Below are positions 1-9,214 of a stretch of 64,000 nt of DNA, piece after piece. Both the position numbers and the translations under genes were made by a program. The notes below the pieces were generated by a model. That model saw only the letters and a program-made list of their open reading frames with translations, was not told the origin of the DNA and searched no databases. The DNA is from Aequorivita antarctica (GTDB lineage: Bacteria > Bacteroidota > Bacteroidia > Flavobacteriales > Flavobacteriaceae): the NCBI RefSeq assembly GCF_007997155.1, contig NZ_VORT01000001.1, positions 372,001 through 436,000 on the forward strand, read 5' to 3'. Every line of letters begins with the position of its first letter. Position 1 is the first letter of the stretch.

Positions 1-1
1 G

Positions 2-823
2 GTGGAAACTTCTAAAAAAGAAAACCTGGATTCCGTTGTTCTAACTTTTTTTCCTCATCCGCGGATGGTGCTCCAAGAAAATGTGGATATCAAACTTATA
101 AACACCATTGAGGAACGTACTGAATTGCTTGAAAAAACGGGACTCGATCATTTGGTAATCCATCCTTTTACTCACGCCTTTTCACGTTTGACCGCCTTGG
201 AATATGTACGCGATATTTTGGTAAATAGACTAAAAGCGAAGAAAATTATAATTGGTTACGATCACCGTTTTGGAAGAAATAGAATTGCCGATATTGATGA
301 TTTAAAGGAATTTGGAAGAGCCTATGATTTTGAAGTTGAAGAAATTTCCGCCAAAGAATTGGACGACGTTGCAATAAGTTCCACAAAGATTCGAAAAGCT
401 TTGAACGAAGGCGATGTTGAAACTGCAAACAGTTATTTGGGCTACTATTTTATGATTTCTGGCGAAGTGGTGAGAGGCAAAGCTATTGGCCGTACCATTA
501 AGTATCCCACCGCAAATTTGAAGCTGAAAGAAGCCTATAAATTAATTCCGAAGAATGGAGTTTACGTTGTTCAATCAATAATTAGAGGCGAAAAAGTTTT
601 TGGAATAACCAGCATTGGTACAAACCCTACCGTTGGCGGAAAGGAGAAAACAATTGAAACGCATTTTCTCGATTTCAATCAAGATTTATACGAAAAGGAA
701 ATCACTGTTGAATTTTTGAAATTCATTCGTGATGAAGCAACTTTCGATTCTATTGAAATGCTACGTCAAGAAATTATAAAAGATGAAATTTTCGCAAAGA
801 AATATTTAATAGAACGTGAATAA
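2..823 (+). CDS. ribF: Bifunctional riboflavin kinase / FAD synthetase RibF (5'-truncated by window edge)
   Basis: Makes FMN from riboflavin (kinase) and FAD from FMN (adenylyltransferase) in the cytoplasm. The visible 273 residues begin inside the N-terminal nucleotidyltransferase domain: the usual GxFDGxHxGH ATP site lies off the left edge, so the GTG at position 2 is an internal Val codon and not a start. Visible family features are FFPHPR near the beginning, GYDHRFGRNR (about 84-93 of the fragment), the ISSTKIRKAL motif, and then the riboflavin kinase domain with GKAIGRTIKYPTANL and NGVYVV. About 35-40 N-terminal residues should be missing compared with full-length RibF (about 310 aa). 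The stop codon overlaps the GTG start of the next gene, so the two are probably translationally coupled. Identity is secure. Confidence 0.96.
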   Translation: METSKKENLDSVVLTFFPHPRMVLQENVDIKLINTIEERTELLEKTGLDHLVIHPFTHAFSRLTALEYVRDILVNRLKAKKIIIGYDHRFGRNRIADIDDLKEFGRAYDFEVEEISAKELDDVAISSTKIRKALNEGDVETANSYLGYYFMISGEVVRGKAIGRTIKYPTANLKLKEAYKLIPKNGVYVVQSIIRGEKVFGITSIGTNPTVGGKEKTIETHFLDFNQDLYEKEITVEFLKFIRDEATFDSIEMLRQEIIKDEIFAKKYLIERE

Positions 824-2153
824 ATTTCTTTTCAAACAGGTTGATAATATTGGACTCGTTCTTTTTAGAGTCGTGTTTGGCCTTTTGATTGCTACCGAGG
901 CCATTGGTGCCATTTTAACGGGCTGGGTAAGGCGCACTTTGGTAGATACACCATTTACTTTCAACTTTATCGGCTTCGACTTTTTGCAATACCTGCAAGG
1001 CGATTTGATGTATTACTATTTCGTAATAATGAGCATCTTCGGCATTTTTGTGATGTTGGGCTACAAATATCGTTTCAGTATGATTGCCTATGCAATTATG
1101 TGGACTGGCGTTTATTTGATGCAAAAATCCAGTTATAACAATCACTATTACTTAATGATGCTGTTGTGTTGGATAATGGCCTTTCTTCCCGCAAACCGTT
1201 GGTTTTCAATTGACACAAAAATAAATCCAAAAATGAAAAACCCTGCAATGCCTAGATGGGTGTTGTTGGTGTTAATAATTCAAGTTTGGATTGTTTACAC
1301 CTTTGCTTCTGTAGCAAAGTTTTATCCAGACTGGCTTAACGCTTCCATGCCTGCCTTGTTAATGGAAGGCAAAAGTGATTTCTGGCTCATTGGAGGAATC
1401 TTGCAAAAACCTTGGGTGCATTGGTCCATTGCATACGTTGGTATTTTTTTCGATCTGCTCATTGTACCTTTAATGCTATGGAAAAGAACTCGTTTAATAG
1501 GTTTTGCCATTGCCGTTTTTTTCCATCTCTTTAATTCGTTCATCTTTCATATTGGCATTTTTCCTTATATGTCAATCGCGTTTGCCTTGTTTTTCTTTTC
1601 TCCCGAAATACTTCAGAAACGATTCCTTCCAAACAAAAAATTATACACAGGTAATGAAGTGATAGTTCCGAAATACAAAAATTTGATTGTTGGTGTGTTC
1701 TCAGTTTACTTCCTGTTTCAGCTTGGTCTTCCACTGCGCCATTGGTTTTTTAAGGACGACGTGCTTTGGACCGAAGAAGGACACCGACTCAGTTGGCGGA
1801 TGATGTTGCGCTCTAAGAGTGGTAGTTTGACCGTGTGGGTGAAAGACAATGCAAATGGAGAAAAGCAGCGTTATAACTACAGAGAATTATTAGGTGACAA
1901 GCAGCATGGATCAGTAGCGACGAAACCTGATATTATGTGGCAACTTGCGCAAAAAATTAAAACTGTTGAAGCTGAAAAGGGCCGGGACGTTTCTGTTTTT
2001 ATGGAAGCAATAGTACGCGTGAACGATGGAGAATACCATCCTTTTACTGACCCAAATGTAGATTTGGCTGCTGAAGCATGGACGCCTTTTAAACACAGTG
2101 AATGGATTTTACCTTCGCCTAAGGATTATAATGAAAAGGCTGTTAATGAATAA
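816..2153 (+). CDS. HTTM / vitamin-K-dependent gamma-carboxylase-like integral membrane protein
   Basis: A 445-residue protein with several membrane helices in residues 10-275 followed by a soluble C-terminal part. It starts at GTG 816, eight bases inside ribF; no ATG lies near. Residues 103-112 (QKSSYNNHYY) match the segment of human gamma-glutamyl carboxylase that contains DKTSWNNHSYL. Lys104 therefore sits where the catalytic base Lys218 sits in the human enzyme. The following stretch (AFLPANRWFSID, then FASVAKFYPDWL at about 164-175) also follows the carboxylase pattern. Animal enzymes carboxylate glutamate using reduced vitamin K. What the bacterial HTTM homologues modify is not known, and menaquinone would be the obvious quinone here. 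Family assignment is firm; activity is inference. Confidence 0.85.
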   Translation: MNKFLFKQVDNIGLVLFRVVFGLLIATEAIGAILTGWVRRTLVDTPFTFNFIGFDFLQYLQGDLMYYYFVIMSIFGIFVMLGYKYRFSMIAYAIMWTGVYLMQKSSYNNHYYLMMLLCWIMAFLPANRWFSIDTKINPKMKNPAMPRWVLLVLIIQVWIVYTFASVAKFYPDWLNASMPALLMEGKSDFWLIGGILQKPWVHWSIAYVGIFFDLLIVPLMLWKRTRLIGFAIAVFFHLFNSFIFHIGIFPYMSIAFALFFFSPEILQKRFLPNKKLYTGNEVIVPKYKNLIVGVFSVYFLFQLGLPLRHWFFKDDVLWTEEGHRLSWRMMLRSKSGSLTVWVKDNANGEKQRYNYRELLGDKQHGSVATKPDIMWQLAQKIKTVEAEKGRDVSVFMEAIVRVNDGEYHPFTDPNVDLAAEAWTPFKHSEWILPSPKDYNEKAVNE

Positions 2154-2164
2154 GGTGATTTCCT

Positions 2165-2172
2165 TAACTTTG
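2165..2172 (+). promoter_or_regulatory. Bacteroidetes -7 promoter element of serS
   Basis: TAACTTTG matches the TAnnTTTG -7 consensus of the Bacteroidetes primary sigma factor perfectly. It lies 22 bases before the serS ATG. No convincing -33 TTG partner is evident. Confidence 0.55.
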
Positions 2173-2194
2173 CGCTTCAATATAATTTAGGAAA

Positions 2195-3463
2195 ATGCTA
2201 CAAGTAACCGACATTCGCGAAAACAAAGAAAAATACATAAATGCACTTGCCAAACGCGGTATTGACGCTGCTTCCGTTTTGGAAGAGGTTTTAATTCTTG
2301 ACGAAGAACGCCGTGGTTCACAAGCGCAGTTAGATGCCATTTTAGCACAGAGTAATTCCTATTCAAAAGAAATTGGGAAGCTTTTCCAAAGTGGCGAAAT
2401 GCAAAAGGCGAACGAGTTGAAAGAAAAAACAGTTGAACTGAAAGAATCTTCAAAACAACTGAATGAACAAATGTTAGCTGCTGCTGAAAAATTGCAGCAA
2501 TTGCTCTACACGCTACCAAACATTCCGAATGATTTGGTGCCAGCGGGAACAGATGAAAACGACAACAAAGAGGTTTACAAAGAAGGCGAAATTCCAAAAC
2601 TTGTTGAAGGCGCATTACCTCATTGGGAACTTGCCAAAAAATATGATTTAATAGATTTTGAACTCGGAGTAAAAATTACGGGCGCTGGTTTTCCAGTGTA
2701 TAAAGGAAAAGGAGCTCGTTTGCAGCGCGCTATGATTGCTTACTTTTTAGATAAAAATACTGCTGCAGGTTATACAGAATATCAAGTTCCACATTTGGTA
2801 AACGAAGCTTCTGGCTATGGAACAGGACAACTTCCAGACAAAGAAGGGCAAATGTACCACGCGGGTATTGACGATCTTTATTTAATTCCAACCGCTGAAG
2901 TTCCGGTAACAAATATGTTCCGAGGCGATTTACTGAATAATTCCGATTTGCCTATTACTTGTACAGCTTATACACCTTGTTTCCGTCGCGAGGCAGGAAG
3001 CTATGGTGCACATGTTCGCGGCTTGAACCGTTTGCACCAATTTGATAAAGTTGAACTAGTTCGCATCGAGCATCCCGATAAATCTTATGAGGCTTTAGAT
3101 GGAATGGTGGAACACGTAAAAGGAATTCTACGCGAATTGAAGTTGCCTTACCGAATTCTTCGTCTTTGTGGTGGTGATCTTGGATTTACTTCAGCACTTA
3201 CCTATGATTTCGAAGTATTTTCAACCGCTCAAGATCGTTGGTTGGAGATTTCCTCGGTTTCAAATTTTGAAACTTTTCAAGCCAACCGTTTAAAACTTCG
3301 CTTTAAAGATACCGACGGCAAAAACAAACTTGTACATACATTAAATGGAAGTGCTTTAGCACTCCCAAGGGTTTTAGCAGGAATTCTTGAAAACTACCAA
3401 ACCGAGGATGGAATTAAAATCCCGGAAGTTTTGGTGCCTTATTGCGGGTTTGATTCAATATAA
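2195..3463 (+). CDS. serS: Seryl-tRNA synthetase
   Basis: Charges tRNA-Ser with serine in the cytoplasm. The 422-residue length is normal. The N-terminal part (about 1-110) is the long antiparallel coiled-coil arm that grips the tRNA-Ser variable arm. The C-terminal class II core shows motif 2 (TPCFRREAGSYG) and motif 3 (GSALALPRVLAGILENYQ). TAEVPVTN is the serine-site loop. The ATG at 2195 follows a perfect -7 element and no upstream in-frame start is better. It is transcribed alone and ends at a strong bidirectional terminator. Its substrate tRNA-Ser(GGA) is encoded 47 kb downstream in this window. Confidence 0.98.
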   Translation: MLQVTDIRENKEKYINALAKRGIDAASVLEEVLILDEERRGSQAQLDAILAQSNSYSKEIGKLFQSGEMQKANELKEKTVELKESSKQLNEQMLAAAEKLQQLLYTLPNIPNDLVPAGTDENDNKEVYKEGEIPKLVEGALPHWELAKKYDLIDFELGVKITGAGFPVYKGKGARLQRAMIAYFLDKNTAAGYTEYQVPHLVNEASGYGTGQLPDKEGQMYHAGIDDLYLIPTAEVPVTNMFRGDLLNNSDLPITCTAYTPCFRREAGSYGAHVRGLNRLHQFDKVELVRIEHPDKSYEALDGMVEHVKGILRELKLPYRILRLCGGDLGFTSALTYDFEVFSTAQDRWLEISSVSNFETFQANRLKLRFKDTDGKNKLVHTLNGSALALPRVLAGILENYQTEDGIKIPEVLVPYCGFDSI

Positions 3464-3485
3464 TTTTTGTAAAATTGATTACTAA

Positions 3486-3519
3486 AAAAGCCCCAACATT
3501 TTAAAATGTTGGGGCTTTT
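3486..3519. terminator. Bidirectional intrinsic terminator between serS and the convergent gene
   Basis: A perfect 34-nt palindrome with the GCCCC/GGGGC core and A/T tracts on both sides. It works for serS from the left and for the leftward gene ending at 3539 from the right. Confidence 0.9.
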
Positions 3520-3538
3520 AGATTGTTAAGGTTTATGA

Positions 3539-4315
3539 TTACTCCTGATCCTTTGGTAAAGACATATTGGTATAATCCAAAACAAGTGCACTAAACCAAT
3601 CCCAATTAATGGATTTGTAAGGATACTTTTTCATAAACTCAGCATTGTCGCCAAAAAGAAATTCATAATTTTCTTCAAAATCACTTTTAGGTAGCCAAAG
3701 TACTTTATCACCTTTTTGCACATAATACGATTTTACAACACCACCGCCAATTGCAGGGGCGCCGCCTATTGAAAATCCTTTTGATTCTTTCGCAAAAGGA
3801 TCGTGGTAAACAGAGATTATTTGACTAAACTCAGGATTGATCAACTGCATTAGAAACTCTTGCTCGTCTTTTTTGTTTTTTAATGAAACTTTTTGGTTGA
3901 CGAAATAAATCTGATCATTACTTGTTAATTTGTTCACGCTGTTTCTTCTTCCCATACCATAGTTGCTGAATTTTTGGGATACTTTTCCAAATTTTTCCCA
4001 ACCACTTGCGAACAAATAGGCTTCTTTAATCTGCGTTGCGTCATAGGTGTCTTTTTTGTCAGTGATACTGTCTTTAAAAACAATTTGGGCAATCTGTCCT
4101 TTTTTAGTTACAACACCTTTGCAGTACCCTTTGTGTTCTGAACCATCTTTCAGGATTACAGTTGATACTTTTGAAGTTGCAGGTTGGTTAAAACCTTCAC
4201 TGAAAAAATAGGTTTTTAGCATATCGCGTTCTTCGTCACTATATTTAACCTTGTCTTGCGCATAGGTAAAACCGAAGGTCATCATAAGTACAATTGATAA
4301 AAATTTTAGTTTCAT
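3539..4315 (-). CDS. Secreted protein of unknown function
   Basis: Encodes 258 residues with a clear Sec signal peptide (Lys-rich start, hydrophobic core, cleavage probably after FTYA). The mature part is charged, mixed alpha/beta in appearance, and carries no T9SS sorting tail, lipobox or motif that I recognise. KDGSEHKGYCKGVVTKKG at about 50-67 reads like a small beta-hairpin region. It is a single-gene unit: convergent with serS on one side, and separated from the PiT gene by 188 bases that carry that gene's terminator. No function is assigned. Confidence 0.75.
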   Translation of the reverse strand: MKLKFLSIVLMMTFGFTYAQDKVKYSDEERDMLKTYFFSEGFNQPATSKVSTVILKDGSEHKGYCKGVVTKKGQIAQIVFKDSITDKKDTYDATQIKEAYLFASGWEKFGKVSQKFSNYGMGRRNSVNKLTSNDQIYFVNQKVSLKNKKDEQEFLMQLINPEFSQIISVYHDPFAKESKGFSIGGAPAIGGGVVKSYYVQKGDKVLWLPKSDFEENYEFLFGDNAEFMKKYPYKSINWDWFSALVLDYTNMSLPKDQE

Positions 4316-4460
4316 AATTTTAAGTTTTTATTGGTTGCTGTGACAATATTCCAACATTAATTTTAAACTATAAGTTTCTGTTGCTTAAAATCATTGCCCA
4401 AACCCTTAAAATAAGGCAATTGCCCTATGCAATTCAGGGGATTTTTAGAAATTATGACAA

Positions 4461-4490
4461 AAAAAGAGCCCAAGTGGGCTCTTTTTTTTG
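4461..4490 (-). terminator. Intrinsic terminator of the PiT phosphate transporter gene
   Basis: Stem AAAAAGAGCCC / GGGCTCTTTTT with a 4-nt loop, followed on the minus strand by a T run. It starts 14 bases after the stop codon of the 4504-6747 gene. Confidence 0.85.
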
Positions 4491-4503
4491 TTAAATAGAA
4501 AGG

Positions 4504-6747
4504 TTACTCTTTTTTGTAACTGGTATAATATTCCTCCATCAAATTCATCAAAGCGGATACCAAATCTTTAGTTTCAAGCAAGAGGCTGAAATACAAGGTT
4601 GTGTTTTTCGGACTCGATTCTTCGGTTCGAGTTCGGGCTATTTGCTTTTCAATTTTGTTTGAAAGGCTTGCGAAGATTTCTTCTTTTTTATTGAGTACGT
4701 TTTTAATTCGTTGAAATTCCTTTTTATGGAAAATATCCTCAATTTCATTTAAGAGTTCTTCCAAATGTTGGTCTATTTCCTGCAAATCTTTTATTTGGTT
4801 GAAGCGAAGTGCTTTGTGATTGTTGTTCACGTGCTTGTAACTCGCTTTTGAAATAAACTCTAAAGACTGGACAACATCAGTCAAATATCCTAAAATCACA
4901 AGATAGAAATTGCTTCCTCGGACGCTGGTATCATCTAAATTTTTAATGAAATAGAAAATGTTGTCGCGTAGTTCTTCAACTTCATCATTCAGCTTATTTA
5001 CACCTTTTTTGCTCTTTTTAAGTTTTTTAGTGTCCTGCTTGGCTAGGCCGCGAAGCATATCGCTGTATATTTTGTTTGAACGTGAAACTACGTTACTAAT
5101 GTTTTCAGCACTTTCTTGAATGATTCCCTGAACTGTTTTACTTTCGTTTTTCTTTAAGCCGCTTTTATCCAGTTTCACTTTCACTTTGTTTTTATGCGAA
5201 AGATAGTTTCTTACTAATAAAAGAATGGCCAATAACAGCAATACAGCAATCATTGCACCTCTTCCTATAAAAATTAGATAGGTTAAGGTTCCTGCTGCAG
5301 CAAAAGCTACAAAAGCCGTAAAGAACCAACCACCGATAACGTTGAGTACGCCAGCGACCCTGTAAACTGCACTTTCACGGCCCCATGCTCTATCAGCCAA
5401 TGATGTACCCATTGCAACCATAAATGTTACATAGGTTGTAGATAGCGGTAATTTCATAGAAGTTGCAGTAGCAATCAATATCCCTGCAACCATAAGGTTT
5501 ATAGATGCACGGATCATATCAAAAGCAGGTAGCTCGTAGGTTTTGTGTTTTGTAAGGTTTACAACCGGCTTTTCAAAACGTTTGTCTATTTTCTCCTGAA
5601 GAGAAGCTGGAATGATATAACTAAAATAAGTGGACATTTGGGTGCTGGATTTTACAAAAAACCTAGAAAGCATATTTGGATTGAATTTTTCGTGGCCGTC
5701 ACCTTGTCGTGCTAAATCTATTTCGGTATCGGAAACCGTTCTTGCTTTTTTAGAAAACCAAAGGGTAAGAACCATAACACCGCCAGCAATAAAAAGCAAC
5801 AGAGGTTCTGCAGGAACTTTTTCCGCCAGGCTGTGCATACTGTATTCTGATGCGGCAACCCCAGACGCAGCCCAATCAATATAACTGTGATATGCGGCCA
5901 TAGGAACACCAATAAAGTTTACCAAATCATTTCCTGCAAAAGCCAAAGCAAGACTGAAGGTCCCTACAGCTATTACTATGATAAGGATGCTCTTTTTGAA
6001 AATCATCATAAAAAGTTGCGAGAAGATCGTCCACACAACGAAGCTTACACCTATTATTAACCAGGTTTCTGTTTCAATAATATCTTTAAAGTTTCCGTAA
6101 AAAGGAGTTCCTTTTAAACCTTTCATTAAAATAAAATAGCTTATTGATGTTAAAGCTACACCGCCAAAGATGGCGCCGAAATACTTCATTTTTTGTTCGG
6201 CGTGAAAAGTAAAAATAAGTCGCGAAATATATTGCACCACCATCCCGACTGAAAAAGCAACTCCTACAGAAATTACAATCCCAGAGATAATTTCTAAGGC
6301 TTTGTCGGTATTAATGTATTTGGAGAGTGCCGAAATTGATTCGGTATCAGAGTGGCCAATTTTTATTAAAGCCATAATAACAGCCGCACCCAAAAGTTCA
6401 AAAACAATGGAAACCGTTGTTGAGGTTGGCAAACCAATAGTGTTGAAGAAATCTAGCAACAAAATATCGGTAATCATTACTGCCATGAAAATGATCATGA
6501 TTTCATCAAAATAAAATTCGCCTGGGACGAAGATCCCCTTACGGGCAACTTCCATCATTCCGCTTGAGAAAACGGCCCCTATGAATATACCCAAACTGGC
6601 GATAATCAGTATGGTTCTAAAAGAGATGGCTTTTGAACCTATTGCAGAGTTCAGGAAATTTACGGCGTCATTGCTTACTCCTACCACAAGATCAGCTATG
6701 GCAAGCGCTGCAAGAGCAACAATCATTAATAAATAGATATTGTCCAT
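4504..6747 (-). CDS. PiT-family inorganic phosphate transporter with C-terminal PhoU/DUF47-like domain
   Basis: A low-affinity inner-membrane phosphate symporter. The 747-residue protein has two PHO4 repeats. The first carries VSNDAVNFLNSAIGSKAI at about 24-41 and GLPTSTTVSIVFELLGA at about 105-121. The second carries MKLPLSTTYVTFMVAMGTSL at about 425-444. After the last membrane segment (near 510) comes a soluble helical region of about 220 residues that resembles the PhoU/DUF47 partners of PiT transporters. Classical PiT proteins end after the membrane domain (about 500 aa), so transporter and regulator seem fused here. The gene is monocistronic, with a Pho-box-like repeat upstream, which suggests phosphate-responsive expression. 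Confidence 0.92.
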   Translation of the reverse strand: MDNIYLLMIVALAALAIADLVVGVSNDAVNFLNSAIGSKAISFRTILIIASLGIFIGAVFSSGMMEVARKGIFVPGEFYFDEIMIIFMAVMITDILLLDFFNTIGLPTSTTVSIVFELLGAAVIMALIKIGHSDTESISALSKYINTDKALEIISGIVISVGVAFSVGMVVQYISRLIFTFHAEQKMKYFGAIFGGVALTSISYFILMKGLKGTPFYGNFKDIIETETWLIIGVSFVVWTIFSQLFMMIFKKSILIIVIAVGTFSLALAFAGNDLVNFIGVPMAAYHSYIDWAASGVAASEYSMHSLAEKVPAEPLLLFIAGGVMVLTLWFSKKARTVSDTEIDLARQGDGHEKFNPNMLSRFFVKSSTQMSTYFSYIIPASLQEKIDKRFEKPVVNLTKHKTYELPAFDMIRASINLMVAGILIATATSMKLPLSTTYVTFMVAMGTSLADRAWGRESAVYRVAGVLNVIGGWFFTAFVAFAAAGTLTYLIFIGRGAMIAVLLLLAILLLVRNYLSHKNKVKVKLDKSGLKKNESKTVQGIIQESAENISNVVSRSNKIYSDMLRGLAKQDTKKLKKSKKGVNKLNDEVEELRDNIFYFIKNLDDTSVRGSNFYLVILGYLTDVVQSLEFISKASYKHVNNNHKALRFNQIKDLQEIDQHLEELLNEIEDIFHKKEFQRIKNVLNKKEEIFASLSNKIEKQIARTRTEESSPKNTTLYFSLLLETKDLVSALMNLMEEYYTSYKKE

Positions 6748-6773
6748 TGATTTATTTGTTGAAAGTAACGGCG

Positions 6774-6818
6774 CAAAATTACTTTAAAATAGGGTTATCA
6801 ATGTTACGTAAATGTTAC
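6774..6818 (-). promoter_or_regulatory. PiT gene promoter with Pho-box-like direct repeats
   Basis: On the minus strand two perfect TAACATT half-sites begin exactly 11 bases apart (6811-6817 and 6800-6806). They are followed after 18 bases by TAATTTTG (6774-6781), a perfect TAnnTTTG -7 element. The 11-bp spacing is that expected for head-to-tail binding by a PhoB/PhoP-type regulator. The start codon is 26 bases further on. Confidence 0.7.
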
Positions 6819-6865
6819 CAAATAAAAAAAGATTACTTAAACGCCTTAAAAACAACACCAAAATA

Positions 6866-7531
6866 TTATTTTTTCTTTTTATGCTTTACTACATCGGCTT
6901 CGATATAAAAAATAATTTCTTCAGCTACATTTTTTAATAAATCCCCCACACGTTCCATTTTTTTTATCACCGAGAAGAGTATAAGGGCCTGACCTGTTAT
7001 CTCAATATTTTGTCTTATTTCAGCTTCAATGAATTTAAATGACTTACGATTTATTTTATCGAGTATTTTGTCCTTTTTAAATACTTTTCGAGCAATTTTC
7101 ACGTCCTTATGCTCGTATGCTGTAGTAATGTTTTCGAACATGGAGGTAACTGTTTCATACATAGTTTCAAACCTTAAGGCTTCCAAGAGAGATGGTTCAA
7201 TTGGCTTGTTTTCCTGAACCACATATCGGGAAATGCCTTCGGCATGGTCTGCGATTCTTTCAAGATCGAAATTGATTTTACGTATGGCCATAATAAACCG
7301 CAAATCGATAGCGACGGGAGTATATAGTGCCAAAAATTTTTCGCAATCTTTTTCAATTTTTAGATCTAGCGCATTTACACGTTTTTCAGTATTTATTACT
7401 TCTTCTGCCAAGTCGCTATCGTGATTCACAAAAGCATCTTTTGCTTTTTCCACTTGCGATTGGCAAAGTGCGAGCATTTCCAAACCATACTGATTCAATA
7501 CTTCGCGCTGTTGTTCTGCATTTACAACCAT
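6866..7531 (-). CDS. phoU: Phosphate signalling protein PhoU
   Basis: A cytoplasmic three-helix-bundle repeat protein that links the Pst transporter to the Pho two-component system. I place the start at the ATG at 7531 (221 aa), just after pstB. The longer reading frame from 7624 would run 83 bases into pstB. The two PhoU repeats show paired acidic metal-binding signatures: DLRFIMAIRKINFDLERIAD in the first and VIKKMERVGDLLKNVAEEI in the second. It is the last gene of the pst operon. Confidence 0.93.
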   Translation of the reverse strand: MVVNAEQQREVLNQYGLEMLALCQSQVEKAKDAFVNHDSDLAEEVINTEKRVNALDLKIEKDCEKFLALYTPVAIDLRFIMAIRKINFDLERIADHAEGISRYVVQENKPIEPSLLEALRFETMYETVTSMFENITTAYEHKDVKIARKVFKKDKILDKINRKSFKFIEAEIRQNIEITGQALILFSVIKKMERVGDLLKNVAEEIIFYIEADVVKHKKKK

Positions 7532-7541
7532 AATATTATTT

Positions 7542-8381
7542 TTAACCAAAACGACCAGTGATGTAATTTTCGGTCTGTGTTTTTTCAGGATTTGTAAAGA
7601 TTTTTTTTGTCTTGTCGTATTCAATTAGCTCTCCGAGATAGAAAAAAGCAGTATAGTCACTTATTCTACTGGCTTGTTGCATATTGTGGGTAATAATTAC
7701 AATGGTATATTTTTCTTTGAGTTGATATATTAATTCTTCAATTTTTGCTGTTGAAATGGGATCTAGGGAAGATGTGGGCTCATCCATCAAAATAATGGAT
7801 GGTTCTACTGCCAGCGTCCGGGCAATACAAAGTCGCTGTTGTTGTCCGCCAGACAATGCCATACCAGATTTTTTTAAATCGTCCTTCACTTCATCCCATA
7901 AAGCTACCTGTTTTAGAGAGGATTCAACTCTTTCTTTAATGAAATCTTTGTCTTTTATGCCCTGAATTTTCAGTCCATATGCAACATTTTCAAAAATTGA
8001 TTTGGGGAATGGGTTGGGTTTCTGAAAAACCATCCCCACTTTTTTCCGAAGCTCTTCAACATTTACTTTTTTCTTATAAATATTATCGCCATCTATCTTT
8101 ATTTTTCCTTCCATTTTAAACCCATCCACATAGTCGTTCATTCTGTTTATCATCCTTAGAAAGGTTGATTTTCCACAGCCAGAGGGGCCTATAAAGGCAG
8201 TCACGGTATTTTGTTTTACAGACATATCAATTCCTTTGATTGCCATAAAATCATCATACCACACTTTTACACCTTGAAGGTCTATTTTAGGTACTTTTTT
8301 TAATGAGTGGTCAACGATCCTATCCAATGTATTTATTTTCATTATTGAAGGTTCCATAATTATTTCCATTTTTTCTGCCAT
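7542..8381 (-). CDS. pstB: Phosphate ABC transporter ATP-binding protein PstB
   Basis: The cytoplasmic ATPase that powers high-affinity phosphate import. It has Walker [10 protein letters not shown] (65-73), Q-loop in VFQKPNPFP (about 119-127), ABC signature LSGGQQQR (about 177-184), Walker B IILMDEP (196-202), and the H-loop in [12 protein letters not shown]. The 279-residue frame is about 20 longer than typical PstB. It overlaps pstA by 22 bases if ATG 8381 is used, but in-frame ATGs at 8369, 8357 and 8342 are equally possible, so the N-terminus is uncertain. phoU begins 10 bases after its stop. Confidence 0.96.
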   Translation of the reverse strand: MAEKMEIIMEPSIMKINTLDRIVDHSLKKVPKIDLQGVKVWYDDFMAIKGIDMSVKQNTVTAFIGPSGCGKSTFLRMINRMNDYVDGFKMEGKIKIDGDNIYKKKVNVEELRKKVGMVFQKPNPFPKSIFENVAYGLKIQGIKDKDFIKERVESSLKQVALWDEVKDDLKKSGMALSGGQQQRLCIARTLAVEPSIILMDEPTSSLDPISTAKIEELIYQLKEKYTIVIITHNMQQASRISDYTAFFYLGELIEYDKTKKIFTNPEKTQTENYITGRFG

Positions 8382-9214
8382 TTATTTCTGAAATACACTG
8401 CGATTCCGTTCATTACAAAAGTTATTGCGAGCAGTACGATAATCGCTGCGGCGGCATTTTCAATAAATCCTGCCTGTGGTCTTGATATCCAGTTGAATAT
8501 TTGGATTGGCAATACCGAAAATTCATCCAGAGGACTTTGTGGAACAAAGGGTACATATGCCAAAGCTCCTACTACAATTAAAGGAGCGGTTTCACCCACG
8601 GCCCGTGAAAGGGCAAGAATTACCCCTGTTAATATTCCACCGCCCGATGCCGGTAGAATTTGATGCCAAATGGTTTGCCATTTTGACGCTCCCAAAGCAT
8701 AAGAAGCATCTTTTATGGACGAGGGCACAGCTTTAATAGCTTCTCTTGTTGCCACAATTACAATTGGAAGGATAAGTAGTGATAATGTTAAACTACCCGC
8801 TAAAACGCTGGCGCCAAGATTCATAATTCTAACAAAAACTTCCAATCCCAAAAGACCGTATATGATAGAAGGAACGCCTGCAAGATTGGAGATATTGATT
8901 TCCAATAGCCCAGAAAGCCTGTTCTTTTTTGAATATTCTTCTAAATAAATACCCGCGGCAACACCAATAGGAAAAGCAATTATAGTGGTTAGAAGCAAGA
9001 TCCAAATACTTCCCATTAAAGCCGTATAAATTCCAGAATTTTCGGGTTTACGGGAAGGTAGATTTGTGATGAAATCCCAATTTATTCTAGTAAGTCCATC
9101 AATCAGTATATCGCCAATAAAAACTACAAGCAAAACCAGACCAATGAGGGTGCAAAATATTCCCCAGATTTTAAAAACCTGGTCTTTCCACCTGTTTTTG
9201 CGGATATTATTCAT
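8360..9214 (-). CDS. pstA: Phosphate ABC transporter permease PstA
   Basis: An inner-membrane permease subunit of 284 residues with six predicted helices. It has the binding-protein-dependent permease (EAA) loop [20 protein letters not shown], which docks on PstB, and [15 protein letters not shown], typical of PstA. Its start overlaps the end of pstC by eight bases and its end overlaps pstB, as in a tightly coupled pstSCAB operon. Confidence 0.95.
   Translation of the reverse strand: MNNIRKNRWKDQVFKIWGIFCTLIGLVLLVVFIGDILIDGLTRINWDFITNLPSRKPENSGIYTALMGSIWILLLTTIIAFPIGVAAGIYLEEYSKKNRLSGLLEINISNLAGVPSIIYGLLGLEVFVRIMNLGASVLAGSLTLSLLILPIVIVATREAIKAVPSSIKDASYALGASKWQTIWHQILPASGGGILTGVILALSRAVGETAPLIVVGALAYVPFVPQSPLDEFSVLPIQIFNWISRPQAGFIENAAAAIIVLLAITFVMNGIAVYFRNKWQKKWK

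Noticed and set aside
2187-2615. Open frame of 142 codons opposite serS
   Set aside because: Antisense to the conserved coiled-coil arm of SerS, composition typical of a shadow frame, no promoter.
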